Below, in pieces: positions 26,765-36,241 of a DNA stretch of 64,000 nt; position 1 is the stretch's first letter, and each line of letters starts with the position of its first letter. Under the pieces are notes generated by a model. The model was not told the DNA's origin. It did not search any database and saw only the letters and a list, made by a program, of their open reading frames with translations. The stretch spans positions 62,001 to 126,000 of the forward strand of contig NZ_LQWY01000012.1 in NCBI RefSeq assembly GCF_001643235.1, given 5' to 3'. This stretch comes from Domibacillus aminovorans. Its GTDB lineage: Bacteria; Bacillota; Bacilli; Bacillales; Domibacillaceae. Position numbers and translations under genes: made by a program.

Positions 26765-27550
26765 TTAACGTTTTAAATTCATCAATTCCTGCAATATTTC
26801 ATCCGACGTCGTAATAATACGCGTATTTGCCTGGAAACCACGCTGCGCAACGATCATCTCCGTGAACTCTTCTGAAAGATCGACGTTTGACATTTCGAGT
26901 GAACCTGATGATAATATCCCTCTTCCATCTACACCTGGAACACCAACTACTGGAACTCCAGAGTTGTCCGTTACCTCATATAAATTGGAACCTACTTTCC
27001 GTAAGCCTTCCGGATTCGGAAATTTAGCGATTTCTATTCGCTGACTAGTATTTAAGGTACCATCTATATAACTTATCGTTCCATCCGTACCAATGCTAAG
27101 ACTTGTAGCGGTCGTTGGAACATTGAATGGAGTTCCTACTGCGCCCAAATAAAAACCATCTGAGTTAACGAGATCTCCGTTTTCATCCATATAAAAATTA
27201 CCTGCTCTCGTATAATATGTATTTGTGCCATCATTCACTTGAAAAAAACCATCACCACTTATCGCTAAATCCAGTGTACGACCCGTCGTTTGTGTAGAAC
27301 CTTCTGTATGAATCGTATCAATGGCAGAAAGTTGAGCGCCTAGGCCAACTTGTTTCGGGTTCACCCCGCCGCGCCCGCCTCCAGTCGGTCCATTGGCACC
27401 AGCAATTTGCTGTGACACTAAATCTTTAAAAACAGCACGTCCTTTTTTAAATCCGTATGTGTTTACGTTTGCAATGTTGTTGCCGATCACATCAAGTTTT
27501 GTCTGGAAGTTTTTCATTCCGCTGATACCAGAGTACATTGAGCGTAACAT
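26765..27550 (-). CDS. flgE: Flagellar hook protein FlgE
   Basis: Exported subunit of the flagellar hook. The 261-residue protein begins MLRSMYSGISGMKNFQTKLD followed by the rod/hook motif NNIANVNTYGFK and ends with the conserved LEMSNVDLSEEFTEMIVAQR and NLKR. It is short compared with enterobacterial FlgE but matches the B. subtilis hook protein, which was once named FlgG; this resolves a common misannotation. ATG start with a GGGG site upstream. A 94-bp leader with two hairpins precedes it. Confidence 0.94.
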   Translation of the reverse strand: MLRSMYSGISGMKNFQTKLDVIGNNIANVNTYGFKKGRAVFKDLVSQQIAGANGPTGGGRGGVNPKQVGLGAQLSAIDTIHTEGSTQTTGRTLDLAISGDGFFQVNDGTNTYYTRAGNFYMDENGDLVNSDGFYLGAVGTPFNVPTTATSLSIGTDGTISYIDGTLNTSQRIEIAKFPNPEGLRKVGSNLYEVTDNSGVPVVGVPGVDGRGILSSGSLEMSNVDLSEEFTEMIVAQRGFQANTRIITTSDEILQELMNLKR

Positions 27551-27575
27551 AAGTTTGTTTTCCCCTTTCGAATAT

Positions 27576-27627
27576 CGTCTGCGTCAGTTGGTCGGCAGAC
27601 GGTCAGGCTTCCTTTTCGGTCCAGCCT
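27576..27627 (-). other. Two stem-loops in the flgE leader
   Basis: AGGCT/AGCCT (27605-27627) and CGTCTGC/GCAGACG with a 12-nt loop (27576-27601) lie in the only wide gap within the hook-gene cluster. Neither is followed by a T-run, so they look like mRNA structure rather than terminators. Confidence 0.5.
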
Positions 27628-27644
27628 GGTGATATATAGATCGA

Positions 27645-28052
27645 TTATACGTTGTCCATGACAATTGTGCCGTTGATATTTGTGAATATTTGTGATCTTG
27701 CTTCTTCTCGATTCATCACAGTGATCACTGTGTTGTTTTTGGCGCTGGCAATAAGCGCTGCGTCTTTTAACAAGATGAGTGAATCTTTCACGCCTTTTGA
27801 ACCGGCTTCGGCAAGCTTTTCACCAATTGACTGCCATTGATCACTGTTAATCGCGATACCTCGTTCTTTTAAACGCTGTTCTGCGTGTTTTGAAATGATT
27901 GGTTTTGAAATGATTGGTTTTGAACTGGTTGACATGACTTTTTCAAGCGTCTCACCAAATGAAAACGATGATGATACTTTTTGATCAACGTTTTTTTTAA
28001 CTGGTGCAAATGGCTGCATGATTCCTGTAATAATTGGATTTACGGGTTTCAT
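27645..28052 (-). CDS. Flagellar operon protein, TIGR02530 type
   Basis: A 135-residue cytoplasmic protein of a family found only in flagellar operons of Firmicutes; its exact role is not established. The diagnostic part is the C-terminal two-thirds: SKHAEQRLKERGI, KGVKDSLILLKDAALI, NNTVITVMNREEA and FTNINGTIVMDNV. It sits between flgD and flgE, suggesting a role in hook cap or hook assembly. A perfect 15-bp tandem repeat (27888-27917) doubles the SKPII segment before the conserved domain. ATG start with GGGTG 8 nt upstream. Confidence 0.85.
   Translation of the reverse strand: MKPVNPIITGIMQPFAPVKKNVDQKVSSSFSFGETLEKVMSTSSKPIISKPIISKHAEQRLKERGIAINSDQWQSIGEKLAEAGSKGVKDSLILLKDAALIASAKNNTVITVMNREEARSQIFTNINGTIVMDNV
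27888..27917 (-). repeat. Perfect in-frame 15-bp tandem repeat
   Basis: Two identical copies of TTTTGAAATGATTGG (plus strand) lie back to back and encode a doubled SKPII segment in a non-conserved linker. Confidence 0.9.
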
Positions 28053-28067
28053 CTGTTCTTCACCCGC

Positions 28068-28724
28068 CTATTCAATTTTCGTTAAGCTTGAAGCTGCAAT
28101 TTTTTCATCGTTCATCAGTTGAAGCCATACTTGTCCATCTTTCATTGACACAGATTTCACTGAGGCACTCTGTTCACTGTCTTCTGTTCCCCACGTAACT
28201 GTACGTCCGATTAAGTAGCTTGCCTCAACGAGCGGGTTCGAGCTGATTACATTGCCTCCAGATGTTCCTGTGCTACTGCCAATAAGTTCTGATATGTTAG
28301 CCGGTTCAAGGACTGTGCCATCTGAGAGCGTAAATTGAACACTTTCACCTGTAAATTTAATCGACGCAACGGTTCCTGTACCTGTTTCTACAACCGGTTC
28401 GCCCCCAGCATCTGTTTTTTCCGCCATCTTATGCCAAACAACATCTTTCCCTATAAAAGACTGGTAGTTAATCATTTGTGATACCTGCTGCGTCTGCGCC
28501 ATTTCTTCAATCATCGATGTCATGTTAACCATTTGCTCAAGTGTTGTAAATTGTGCCATCTGTGCGATGAAATCTTTATCTTCCATCGGGCTGAGCGGGT
28601 CTTGATTTTGGAGCTGTGTCATCAAAATTTTCAAAAATTCATCTTTTCCAAGCCCGCTGTTGCCCGTCTGTTTCGTCTGAACCGGATTATTGGCTAAATA
28701 AAGGGATGGATCAATTTTGGACAT
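28068..28724 (-). CDS. flgD: Flagellar hook cap protein FlgD
   Basis: Scaffold at the tip of the growing hook that directs FlgE assembly. The 218-residue protein has the FlgD signature [20 protein letters not shown] and [13 protein letters not shown] at the N-terminus (about 25-66), then a beta-rich middle and C-terminal domain. ATG start with GAGGTG 7 nt upstream; it follows fliK by 4 bp. Confidence 0.96.
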   Translation of the reverse strand: MSKIDPSLYLANNPVQTKQTGNSGLGKDEFLKILMTQLQNQDPLSPMEDKDFIAQMAQFTTLEQMVNMTSMIEEMAQTQQVSQMINYQSFIGKDVVWHKMAEKTDAGGEPVVETGTGTVASIKFTGESVQFTLSDGTVLEPANISELIGSSTGTSGGNVISSNPLVEASYLIGRTVTWGTEDSEQSASVKSVSMKDGQVWLQLMNDEKIAASSLTKIE

Positions 28725-28728
28725 GAAT

Positions 28729-30069
28729 TTACACCTCGATTTCTATATCTGTTAAAAGGTCCGCAAACGAACCATTTTCTTCTTCCGTTACTTGATTAGC
28801 TTGCTGTTGATCATTTTGTTGCTTTTGTCCATTTTGACGATCTTGTTGATTGTTCCGATCAAACATTTGCTGTCTCGTCTCTTGGTTGTTTATTTCAATC
28901 TTCTCCACATTGACGTTTTGCTGACCGAATGCATGTTTTAATTGATGAGCATTTTGCTCAAGCAACTCTTTTACTGCTTGCGTCGATGATAAAATTTTCG
29001 CCGTTATCACGCCATTTTGCTGCAAAAGTTCAATACGAAGCGTACCAAGTTGTTCTGGATAAAGCTTAATCAATAATTTTGTGCCATTCGGCGTTTTCAT
29101 CAAACTTGAATTGCCAAGAATTTGCGTAAATTTCTCGATAAATTGCTCCATATTCATCGGACGTGAATCGGTTTTAACACTCATCGCAACCTGTTCTATT
29201 TTCGTCATTTGATGAATGACAGGATTGAGTGCCTCCTGTCCTAAAGCCGGCCGTACCGTTACAGTTTCAACTTTCGCCTTTTCAATGCCGGCTGGGATGA
29301 ATGTGACTTCCTGTTTTACTAACGGGGTTTCAGCTACTTTCGGCTGCCCGGCCGGCTGGCCGCTGATTGCCGCCGAGTTATAGCGTGCATATGCTGTTTG
29401 TATCGCTATTTGACGTGTAGAATTCGTTCGTACCGTTTCCTTTTGCAACATTGAGGCTGCCTGCTGTAATGCTGATTGCAATAATTTAGATGCCTGTTCT
29501 GCCGGCGGCTGTTGTTGTTCTGTAAATTGCTGAGCAATTTGTGCGGCTTTCATCACCATAACAGCTGCCTGTTTATCGCTTTCCTTCACAATTTGCGGTG
29601 CATTAGCTGCAATTAATTGTACGACTGATGCAAGTTCTGCGACTGGTACTGTTTCCGGCAAGTGTTGCATCGTTTCCTCATTCGCAAATAAAGACGCCAT
29701 TTGCTGAATGGATGCCATGATTGTTTCGACATCTGTTCCAAGAATGAGTGCAAGTTCCTGCATTGTTGGCATTTCACCATCTTTGAGCAGCCGTTCTGCC
29801 ATTTTCACGAGTTCCGGGTCTAGGTCCATATCTGGAATATCCATAAGCGATTCGACCGGTTTCACGATAGCTCCGAGTACAGTGGTATAATCAGCCGGCA
29901 GCGGGATTGCATCAGCCATTATCCCTACTTTTCCATATTGAATCGATTGCTGTACAGCGCCGAGCATTTGTTTAAATTCTGTTTTTGTTGTCTTTTGGCC
30001 TACAATTGAACTTACTCCTGCTGGAATCGATGCACTAGGTAAAGCGATTGACCCAAAAATAGCCTGCAT
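28729..30069 (-). CDS. fliK: Flagellar hook-length control protein FliK
   Basis: Exported ruler that measures hook length and triggers the FlhB switch. The 446-residue protein has a poorly conserved Gln/Ala-rich N-terminal ruler region and a C-terminal Flg_hook domain (about 325-400) with [18 protein letters not shown] and [16 protein letters not shown], then a Gln-rich tail. The ATG at 30069 has GAGGTG 7 nt upstream; an upstream in-frame extension is rejected. It lies 53 bp after ylxF. Confidence 0.94.
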   Translation of the reverse strand: MQAIFGSIALPSASIPAGVSSIVGQKTTKTEFKQMLGAVQQSIQYGKVGIMADAIPLPADYTTVLGAIVKPVESLMDIPDMDLDPELVKMAERLLKDGEMPTMQELALILGTDVETIMASIQQMASLFANEETMQHLPETVPVAELASVVQLIAANAPQIVKESDKQAAVMVMKAAQIAQQFTEQQQPPAEQASKLLQSALQQAASMLQKETVRTNSTRQIAIQTAYARYNSAAISGQPAGQPKVAETPLVKQEVTFIPAGIEKAKVETVTVRPALGQEALNPVIHQMTKIEQVAMSVKTDSRPMNMEQFIEKFTQILGNSSLMKTPNGTKLLIKLYPEQLGTLRIELLQQNGVITAKILSSTQAVKELLEQNAHQLKHAFGQQNVNVEKIEINNQETRQQMFDRNNQQDRQNGQKQQNDQQQANQVTEEENGSFADLLTDIEIEV

Positions 30070-30122
30070 CTTTTCACACCTCTTTTCGCTACCTATTATC
30101 TCATAAATATCCTTATTTTTCT

Positions 30123-30752
30123 TCATTCATTCGACAATATTTTTGTATATTCGGCAGCAATTTCTGCAGGTAATTTTTCAAGAACATCTGCCTGTTTCTC
30201 AATGCTTAGCTGCTTTAAAAGATCAACTGCTTCTGCATCAGTCATATTGACAATAATGCCCGCAATGTTTTTTGCCCCCATTGTTTCATATGTTTTAATG
30301 AGCGTTTTTGTCTCCGTTTTTGCTGCGGTGCCTTGATCTAACCCCTCTTCTCGCTGCTGTTGCTGCAATTGCTTTAATTCTGAATTTAAACGATCCTGCT
30401 CGGTCAATAGATCTTCAATTTCTGTTTCAGAGTCTGTCAATTTTCCTTGTAAACGTTCAATCTCAGCTTCTTTATTTTTCATTTCCGCCTGTAATTCGAC
30501 TATTTTGTCTCCATCTTTTTTCCCATCCAGCTTAACATCCGTACCAACCCATTCCGAAACGTAAGGAATACTATCTGCCACTTCTTTCGTTTTCTCAAAT
30601 ACATTTACTCCAGCAATCGTCATCACAATGAGTGCAATCGTCATAGCGAATAACAGGGGAATAAAGACAACGAAGATGATCCATTGAAATGTGCTGTATC
30701 CTTGCTTTTCTTCCGCATCTACAGCCAATGCTTTCTTTTTTTTTCTGGCCAT
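30123..30752 (-). CDS. ylxF: YlxF-like (MotE-type) flagellar membrane protein
   Basis: 209 residues: a basic N-terminus, one membrane helix (about 26-48), an outward coiled coil (about 80-125) and a C-terminal MgtE-N-like domain (TYETMGAKNIAGIIVNMTDA to the end). This architecture is that of YlxF in Bacillus fla/che operons and of MotE, a motor chaperone in other bacteria. The role in Bacillus is not firmly known. ATG at 30752 is preferred (AGGTG 6 nt upstream) over a GTG three codons earlier. Confidence 0.87.
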   Translation of the reverse strand: MARKKKKALAVDAEEKQGYSTFQWIIFVVFIPLLFAMTIALIVMTIAGVNVFEKTKEVADSIPYVSEWVGTDVKLDGKKDGDKIVELQAEMKNKEAEIERLQGKLTDSETEIEDLLTEQDRLNSELKQLQQQQREEGLDQGTAAKTETKTLIKTYETMGAKNIAGIIVNMTDAEAVDLLKQLSIEKQADVLEKLPAEIAAEYTKILSNE

Positions 30753-30757
30753 TTCAC

Positions 30758-31204
30758 TCACCTGATCTTTCGGTTCATAAATTGGATAGAAGATAGCTCG
30801 TCCATTTGTTTAGCTTCTTCTACGTTCAACCATTTATGATATACTGCTAAATCTTTTGTTCGTATTTTTCCGTATTTTTTCACTTCAATATTTTTTTCTT
30901 GCAGTTGCTGCTCGCACCATTGCATTCGTCCTCTGGCTGTAATAACAACTTGTTGCTGCTGTTCGATCAGCTTTTCAAGATTGCTAATAAATTGTTGATA
31001 ATGTTGAATATCTAGAACAGAAAAACCCGTCTTCATTTTTTGCTCCTGCACATCGATCAATTCTTCTTTTTTCTTCAATAAGTCGTATAACTTTTCTGCT
31101 TCTATTTCAAATTGTCCAACCGCTTCCCGATACACATTCTCTGACTCTTCTTTTTCCCGTTCACGCAACTGCAAGATTTTATCAAACTTATAATGATAGC
31201 CCAT
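30758..31204 (-). CDS. fliJ: Flagellar export chaperone FliJ
   Basis: FliJ is the coiled-coil stalk of the export ATPase complex and links FliI to FlhA. The 148-residue protein is almost wholly alpha-helical coiled coil, starts with the family-like YHYKFDKILQLREREKEE and lies right after fliI, as expected. ATG start; the GGGG site is about 12 nt upstream, a long spacing. Confidence 0.93.
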   Translation of the reverse strand: MGYHYKFDKILQLREREKEESENVYREAVGQFEIEAEKLYDLLKKKEELIDVQEQKMKTGFSVLDIQHYQQFISNLEKLIEQQQQVVITARGRMQWCEQQLQEKNIEVKKYGKIRTKDLAVYHKWLNVEEAKQMDELSSIQFMNRKIR

Positions 31205-31211
31205 TTATTAG

Positions 31212-32525
31212 TCAGTCCCCTTTATCTGCCAGTTGAACTAGTCCGTATGCTGTTTCTTCTAATGTTGATTTTTCATCTGTCCGCTGTTTCAAAAAAGAAA
31301 GAATAGGCTGGTAATTTTGAATCGCCCGATCGATTGCAGGAGAGGAACCTTTTTTATAAGCTCCAATGTTGATTAAATCTTCCGAGTTTAAATACGTATT
31401 TAATGAATCCCGTACGGTAAGTGCTGAATCATAATGGCTACGGTCCACAATATGTGGCATCAGACGGCTAACACTTTTCAGTACATTAATGGCTGGATAT
31501 TGTCCTTTATTCGCAAGTTCCCTGTCAAGTACAATGTGCCCATCTAAAATTCCCCGCACCGCATCCGCAATTGGCTCATTCATATCATCACCGTCAACAA
31601 GCACTGTGTAAAAAGCTGTAATCGTGCCATTTTCATTTGTCCCCGTCCGCTCCAACAACTTTGGCATGATCGCAAAAACAGAAGGCGTATACCCTTTTGT
31701 GGCTGGCGGTTCACCGACAGCCAGACCGATTTCCCGCTGCGCCATTGCTACGCGTGTCACAGAGTCCATCATAAGCATTACATTGAGCCCTTTAGCACGA
31801 AAATATTCGGCAATCGCTGTTGCTGTAAAAGCTCCTTTAATACGCATGAGTGCTGGTTGATCAGACGTGGCAGCGACAACGATCGATTTTTTCATTCCTT
31901 CTGGACCAAGATCGCGCTCAATGAATTCACGAACTTCACGGCCCCGTTCACCAATCAGCGCGATGACATTTAAATCGGCATTCGTATTGCGGGCAATCAT
32001 ACCAAGCAATGTACTTTTGCCAACACCGCTTCCAGCAAAAATACCAACGCGCTGACCCTTTCCAACTGTCAGCATCCCATCAATAGCCCGTACGCCTACT
32101 TCAAGCTTCTCATGAATTGGCGGTCTTGTTAGTGGATTAGGCGGTTCGGCTTCCGTTTCAATGGACGTCATTGTGCGCGGGAGCACCGTATCATCGAATG
32201 GTTCACCGAGCGGATCAATAATTTTTCCAACAAGCGCTGGCCCTGCTTTGATCATAAGCGGATGACCAAGCGATTCCACAAGACTACCCGGTGAAATTTC
32301 ATTGATATTTGTATAAGGCATTAAAATAATCATTTCATCTTTAAATCCAGTTACTTCTGCCATAATAGTCTTTTTTCCATCTTTTGACTGAATGTAACAG
32401 ATATCGCCGACAGAACTTTCAGGTCCTTGTGATTCAATCATCAAACCGACGACTCGCTTGACCCGTCCATATCGTTTAAATGTATCGATAGTTGGAATGA
32501 TGGATCGCAGTTCACGTGCTTTCAT
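31212..32525 (-). CDS. fliI: Flagellar export ATPase FliI
   Basis: Hexameric ATPase, related to the F1 beta subunit, that energises substrate unfolding at the export gate. Walker A is AGSGVGKS at 164-171; Walker B VMLMMDSVTR and the catalytic GERGREVREFIE glutamate follow. 437 residues. ATG start with GGAGAG 8 nt upstream. It follows fliH by 3 bp. Confidence 0.97.
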   Translation of the reverse strand: MKARELRSIIPTIDTFKRYGRVKRVVGLMIESQGPESSVGDICYIQSKDGKKTIMAEVTGFKDEMIILMPYTNINEISPGSLVESLGHPLMIKAGPALVGKIIDPLGEPFDDTVLPRTMTSIETEAEPPNPLTRPPIHEKLEVGVRAIDGMLTVGKGQRVGIFAGSGVGKSTLLGMIARNTNADLNVIALIGERGREVREFIERDLGPEGMKKSIVVAATSDQPALMRIKGAFTATAIAEYFRAKGLNVMLMMDSVTRVAMAQREIGLAVGEPPATKGYTPSVFAIMPKLLERTGTNENGTITAFYTVLVDGDDMNEPIADAVRGILDGHIVLDRELANKGQYPAINVLKSVSRLMPHIVDRSHYDSALTVRDSLNTYLNSEDLINIGAYKKGSSPAIDRAIQNYQPILSFLKQRTDEKSTLEETAYGLVQLADKGD

Positions 32526-32528
32526 CGC

Positions 32529-33287
32529 TTATTCTCTCTCCAGTATGTCAAATAAAGTTTTCCTTAGCTGCTGTAGCTGCGCATCAATACTCGCATCAAT
32601 TCGGCCGCTAGTTGTTTCTACAAAGCAAGCCTCTTCTTTCGCTTCCTCATTTGGGAAAATATAACAATTTACTCCACCTGGAAATAATGCTTCAATTTCA
32701 TCTTTCTGTGATACAACAAATGAATATCGAGCCGGGTGGACGTGAATTTGGACTTCTTTTTGTTCTCTTACTTCCTTAATAGCCGACTTTACGATACTCA
32801 TAAACAATTCATCATTACCTTCCAACTCTGTCTGAAGAATTTTTTCCGCACAGATGAGAGCTAGATTAAGGATTGTTTGTTCAGATCGTTCGACATTTTT
32901 TTTATACTCAATCTTAGAGGAAGCAACCGTTGACTTTGCTTCTTCAATCAGCGAATTCATATCACGGTAGCCAGATTCACGGCCTTCTATAGCACCTTGC
33001 TCAAAAGCAGCCTGATATGCTTCCGTTTGAATTCTCGCTTTTTCCCGTTCCCAGTCCGCCTGCCATGCTTCTGCTTCTTCCATGATACGCTTTTTCTCGG
33101 ATTCTGCCTGTTCAATAATAGACTGGGCTCTTCCATTTGCTTCTTGAATGACGGCCGATCGTTCGTGTTCATAATCAGGTGTTGCTTCTTCCCGAAATTC
33201 ATAGTCTGTGTGTATCGATTTAATCCCGATTACTCGTTTCGGTTTTTCTGTTGATATCATATGGTCCGGACGAATAACTCTAGACAA
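32529..33287 (-). CDS. fliH: Flagellar export ATPase regulator FliH
   Basis: FliH dimers hold FliI in check and dock it to the C-ring. The protein is 252 residues, with a long charged coiled coil (about 50-140) containing the family Gly repeats (QGAIEGRESGY) and a C-terminal FliI-binding domain. I choose TTG at 33287, which overlaps the fliG stop by 8 bp and has AGGAG 9 nt upstream; the longer in-frame reading lies wholly inside fliG. Confidence 0.92.
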   Translation of the reverse strand: MSRVIRPDHMISTEKPKRVIGIKSIHTDYEFREEATPDYEHERSAVIQEANGRAQSIIEQAESEKKRIMEEAEAWQADWEREKARIQTEAYQAAFEQGAIEGRESGYRDMNSLIEEAKSTVASSKIEYKKNVERSEQTILNLALICAEKILQTELEGNDELFMSIVKSAIKEVREQKEVQIHVHPARYSFVVSQKDEIEALFPGGVNCYIFPNEEAKEEACFVETTSGRIDASIDAQLQQLRKTLFDILERE

Positions 33288-34293
33288 TAATATCATCTCC
33301 TCCACCACGGGCGATGATGATTTCCCCTGTCTCTTCAAGCCGTCGAATCGTTGCTACAATACGTGACTGTGCCTCCTCTACATCACGTAGACGAACAGGT
33401 CCCATATATTCCATTTCCTCCTTAAATGTCTCAACCATTCGCTGTGACATATTTCGGAAAACAACTTCTTTTACTTCGTCGCTTGATACTTTCAATGACA
33501 ATAACAAATCTTCATTTTCACAGTCGCGTATGACACGCTGAATCGAACGATTATCAAGCGTAACAATATCTTCAAAGACGAACATCCGCTTTTTAATTTC
33601 TTCCGCAAGCTCTGGATCTTGAATTTCAAGTGCATCGAGAATCGTTTTCTCCGTTGCCCGGTCAACACCATTCAACACTTCAACGACTGCTTCTACGCCG
33701 CCGGTCTGCGTGTAATCTTGCGTGACAGTTGAGCTTAATTTACGTTCTAAAATCGCTTCTACTTCATTAATAATCTCTGGCGATGTACTGTCCATAATCG
33801 CAATCCGCTTCGCAATGTCCGCCTGTACTTCCTGCGGGAGCTCAGACAAAATCTGGCCAGCCTGCTGGGGATCAAGGTAAGACAAAATGAGCGAAATCGT
33901 CTGTGGGTGCTCATTTTGTATAAAATTTAAAATTTGTCCGGCATCCGCTCGCCGTGCAAAGTCAAACGGTCTAACTTGCAGCGACGATGTAAGTCGATTA
34001 ATAATGTTTTGTGCCTGTTCCGGACCGAGCGCTTTTTCAAGCACTGTTTTCGCATATCCAATTCCACCTTGAGAAATGTAATCCTGCGCCAAAGCAATAT
34101 TGTGAAACTCTTCAAAAACCTCTTCTTTTATTTCGGTGTCGACTTTTTTCACACCAGAAATTTCAAGCGTCAGCCGCTCAATTTCTTCTTCAGATAAATG
34201 TTTATAAATGGAGGCCGAGTAATCCGGTCCGAGGGAAATAAGCAGGATGGCAGCTTTTTGTTTCCCCGTTAGTTTTTTCTCTCTTACAGCCAT
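33280..34293 (-). CDS. fliG: Flagellar motor switch protein FliG
   Basis: Rotor protein that interacts with the stator and transmits switching from FliM. 337 residues with N-terminal, middle (EHPQTISLILSYLDPQQAG) and C-terminal charged-helix domains (KKRMFVFEDIV and NRSIQRVIRDCENEDL). ATG start with AGGAGG 7 nt upstream. It follows fliF by 11 bp. Confidence 0.97.
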   Translation of the reverse strand: MAVREKKLTGKQKAAILLISLGPDYSASIYKHLSEEEIERLTLEISGVKKVDTEIKEEVFEEFHNIALAQDYISQGGIGYAKTVLEKALGPEQAQNIINRLTSSLQVRPFDFARRADAGQILNFIQNEHPQTISLILSYLDPQQAGQILSELPQEVQADIAKRIAIMDSTSPEIINEVEAILERKLSSTVTQDYTQTGGVEAVVEVLNGVDRATEKTILDALEIQDPELAEEIKKRMFVFEDIVTLDNRSIQRVIRDCENEDLLLSLKVSSDEVKEVVFRNMSQRMVETFKEEMEYMGPVRLRDVEEAQSRIVATIRRLEETGEIIIARGGGDDIIV

Positions 34294-34304
34294 TCGTAAT
34301 CCTC

Positions 34305-35882
34305 CTATTCCTCAGACAGCCATGTACGTAATAGCTTCGCAAATTCTTCTGGCTTTTCTTTTGCCATTTTTTCGAGTTGCTTGCGTCGTGTACTGCCTTC
34401 TATTTCTGTTAAAATATCTTCTGTTTCGACTGCCAGCTCTTCTTCAAACTCTTCCTCTTCTTCCACACGTCGTCTTCTAACCATCATAAACACAAGGACA
34501 CCGATAATTAAAAGAAGAACGCCGCCGATCACATATACCCACCATGGAATTGTACTGCTTGTTTCTTCTTCAAATGTAATTTTTCCATTGAAAGGCTGAA
34601 CGGAAACAGCAATTTTCCCTTCTAATGCTTGATCGGTTAAATCCGCATTGTATCCTTTATCGACGGATGTACGGATAATCGTGCCGAGCATTTGCTGGAT
34701 ATCATCAATATTCTCTTGTGGTAATGATTCTGGATCATCTGCTGTAGGGGGTTCGACCATTACTTGAATGCCAAGGTCACGGATTTTATAAGGGCTTTCT
34801 GTAATTTGGCGGCGAATACGATTCACTTCTTTATTGATTGTTTCTTCATTTCGTTCATAATCGCCAGTTCCATTTGCTCCTTCCATATACGTAGTAGCTG
34901 TATCTCCTGCGTCTTCTGCCTGTGGAATACCGCCCGCCGCATTTGCTGCATCTCCTGTAAACGTCTCCGTAATACGCTGTGCGCTAATCTGGATGCCCTC
35001 CATATTTTCTTCATCAACCGGTTCAACGAGGTTTTCTTCTCTATTTTCTCGAGTGAAATCCACATCAGCTGTAACGGACACAGCTACTTTGTTCTGCCCC
35101 ATCAATGTGCCAAGCATACTTTGCACTTGACGCTGAATATCACGTTCAATTTGCTTTTTGACAGCCATTTGCTGCGCATATCCATCACCCGCGAAAGAAG
35201 CCCCGCTTCCTTCCAAATCGAAATATTCGAAGTTCTGGTTCATAATAACAATATTTTCAACAGGGAGATTCGGCACGCTTTTTGATACGAGATGATAAAG
35301 GGACTTAATTTTCTTTTCATCAAACTCATAGCCTGGCTCTGTATTTAACACAACGGATGCTGATGCCTGTTCCGCTTCTTCTGTTACAAATATTTGCTCC
35401 TGCGGAAGGTTAATCATGACATTGGCTTTTTTCACCCCATCAATGCCCTGAATTAACTGGCCAAGTTCTGTTTGCATCGCGTCAAGCTTCAGCACATTAA
35501 ACTCGTTATCTGTCATACCAAATCCTGCATTTTGACTGAAAAAGCTGTAATCAATCGTACCAGATTGCGGCAATCCTTCTGCAGCAAGATCCACTTTTAT
35601 CGTATCGACCGCTTCTTCAGGAACGAGGATCCCTGTACCGCCATCCGTAATTTCATAAGCGATTCCCCGTCCCTCCAGGTTTTCTTTGACAGCACCTATT
35701 TCAGACGGCGATAATTCACTATACAGAGGAGCCATCGTTGTTCTCGTCGTAAAAAAAACAAGAAGCGACAGAGCGATGACAAAAAATGTAAATGCACCGA
35801 CACCAATCGCTTTTTGTTTCCTCGAGCGGCTGTTCCAGTATTCTTTTATTTTAGCTAGCTGCTGTTTTATATTTTCGTTCAT
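34305..35882 (-). CDS. fliF: Flagellar MS-ring protein FliF
   Basis: Base of the motor: forms the membrane MS ring and houses the export gate. 525 residues with two membrane helices (about 25-45 and 437-460), between them YscJ/FliF ring-building domains (LPVENIVIMNQNFEYFD), and a cytoplasmic C-terminus ending LRTWLSEE that binds FliG. ATG start with GGGGG 6 nt upstream. Confidence 0.97.
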   Translation of the reverse strand: MNENIKQQLAKIKEYWNSRSRKQKAIGVGAFTFFVIALSLLVFFTTRTTMAPLYSELSPSEIGAVKENLEGRGIAYEITDGGTGILVPEEAVDTIKVDLAAEGLPQSGTIDYSFFSQNAGFGMTDNEFNVLKLDAMQTELGQLIQGIDGVKKANVMINLPQEQIFVTEEAEQASASVVLNTEPGYEFDEKKIKSLYHLVSKSVPNLPVENIVIMNQNFEYFDLEGSGASFAGDGYAQQMAVKKQIERDIQRQVQSMLGTLMGQNKVAVSVTADVDFTRENREENLVEPVDEENMEGIQISAQRITETFTGDAANAAGGIPQAEDAGDTATTYMEGANGTGDYERNEETINKEVNRIRRQITESPYKIRDLGIQVMVEPPTADDPESLPQENIDDIQQMLGTIIRTSVDKGYNADLTDQALEGKIAVSVQPFNGKITFEEETSSTIPWWVYVIGGVLLLIIGVLVFMMVRRRRVEEEEEFEEELAVETEDILTEIEGSTRRKQLEKMAKEKPEEFAKLLRTWLSEE

Positions 35883-35919
35883 CCCAATCCCCCGGTTGCC
35901 TCATTGCTGTATATATGAA

Positions 35920-36225
35920 TTAAATTTGCATACGCATGATTTCCTGATACGCTTCTACAGCTTTGTTTCTCATTTCTATCGTTAATTGCATCGTGATGCC
36001 TGATTTTTGCGCCGCAGTCATCACTTGATGAATATCAACGTTCTCGCCTCTAATCATTTTATCTGTCATCATATTAGATTCCGCTTCTGTTTTCATGACA
36101 TCATTCAATGAATCTTTTAAAAAGCTAGCAAACTTTTGCTGTGCTTCGTACGGTGTTGAAACTTTTTTCAGAGATCCACTTTGAATTACATTCGGTGAGA
36201 CTGCATTTAATGCTTCAATCGCCAT
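35920..36225 (-). CDS. fliE: Flagellar basal body protein FliE
   Basis: Junction protein between the MS ring and the rod and an early export substrate. 101 residues with the family C-terminal stretch VDIHQVMTAAQKSGITMQLT and IEMRNKAVEAYQEIMRMQI. ATG start with AGAGG 6 nt upstream. It lies between flgC and fliF. Confidence 0.97.
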   Translation of the reverse strand: MAIEALNAVSPNVIQSGSLKKVSTPYEAQQKFASFLKDSLNDVMKTEAESNMMTDKMIRGENVDIHQVMTAAQKSGITMQLTIEMRNKAVEAYQEIMRMQI

Positions 36226-36241
36226 TTAATTCCTCTCCTTA

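Noticed and set aside
26765-27550. Annotation as distal rod protein FlgG
   Set aside because: The short FlgE of Bacillus resembles FlgG, but its position after flgD and its length match the B. subtilis hook protein.
34764-35285. 173-codon plus-strand open frame opposite fliF
   Set aside because: The composition, rich in Cys, Phe, Ile and Ser, is that of a reverse-complement shadow of fliF.
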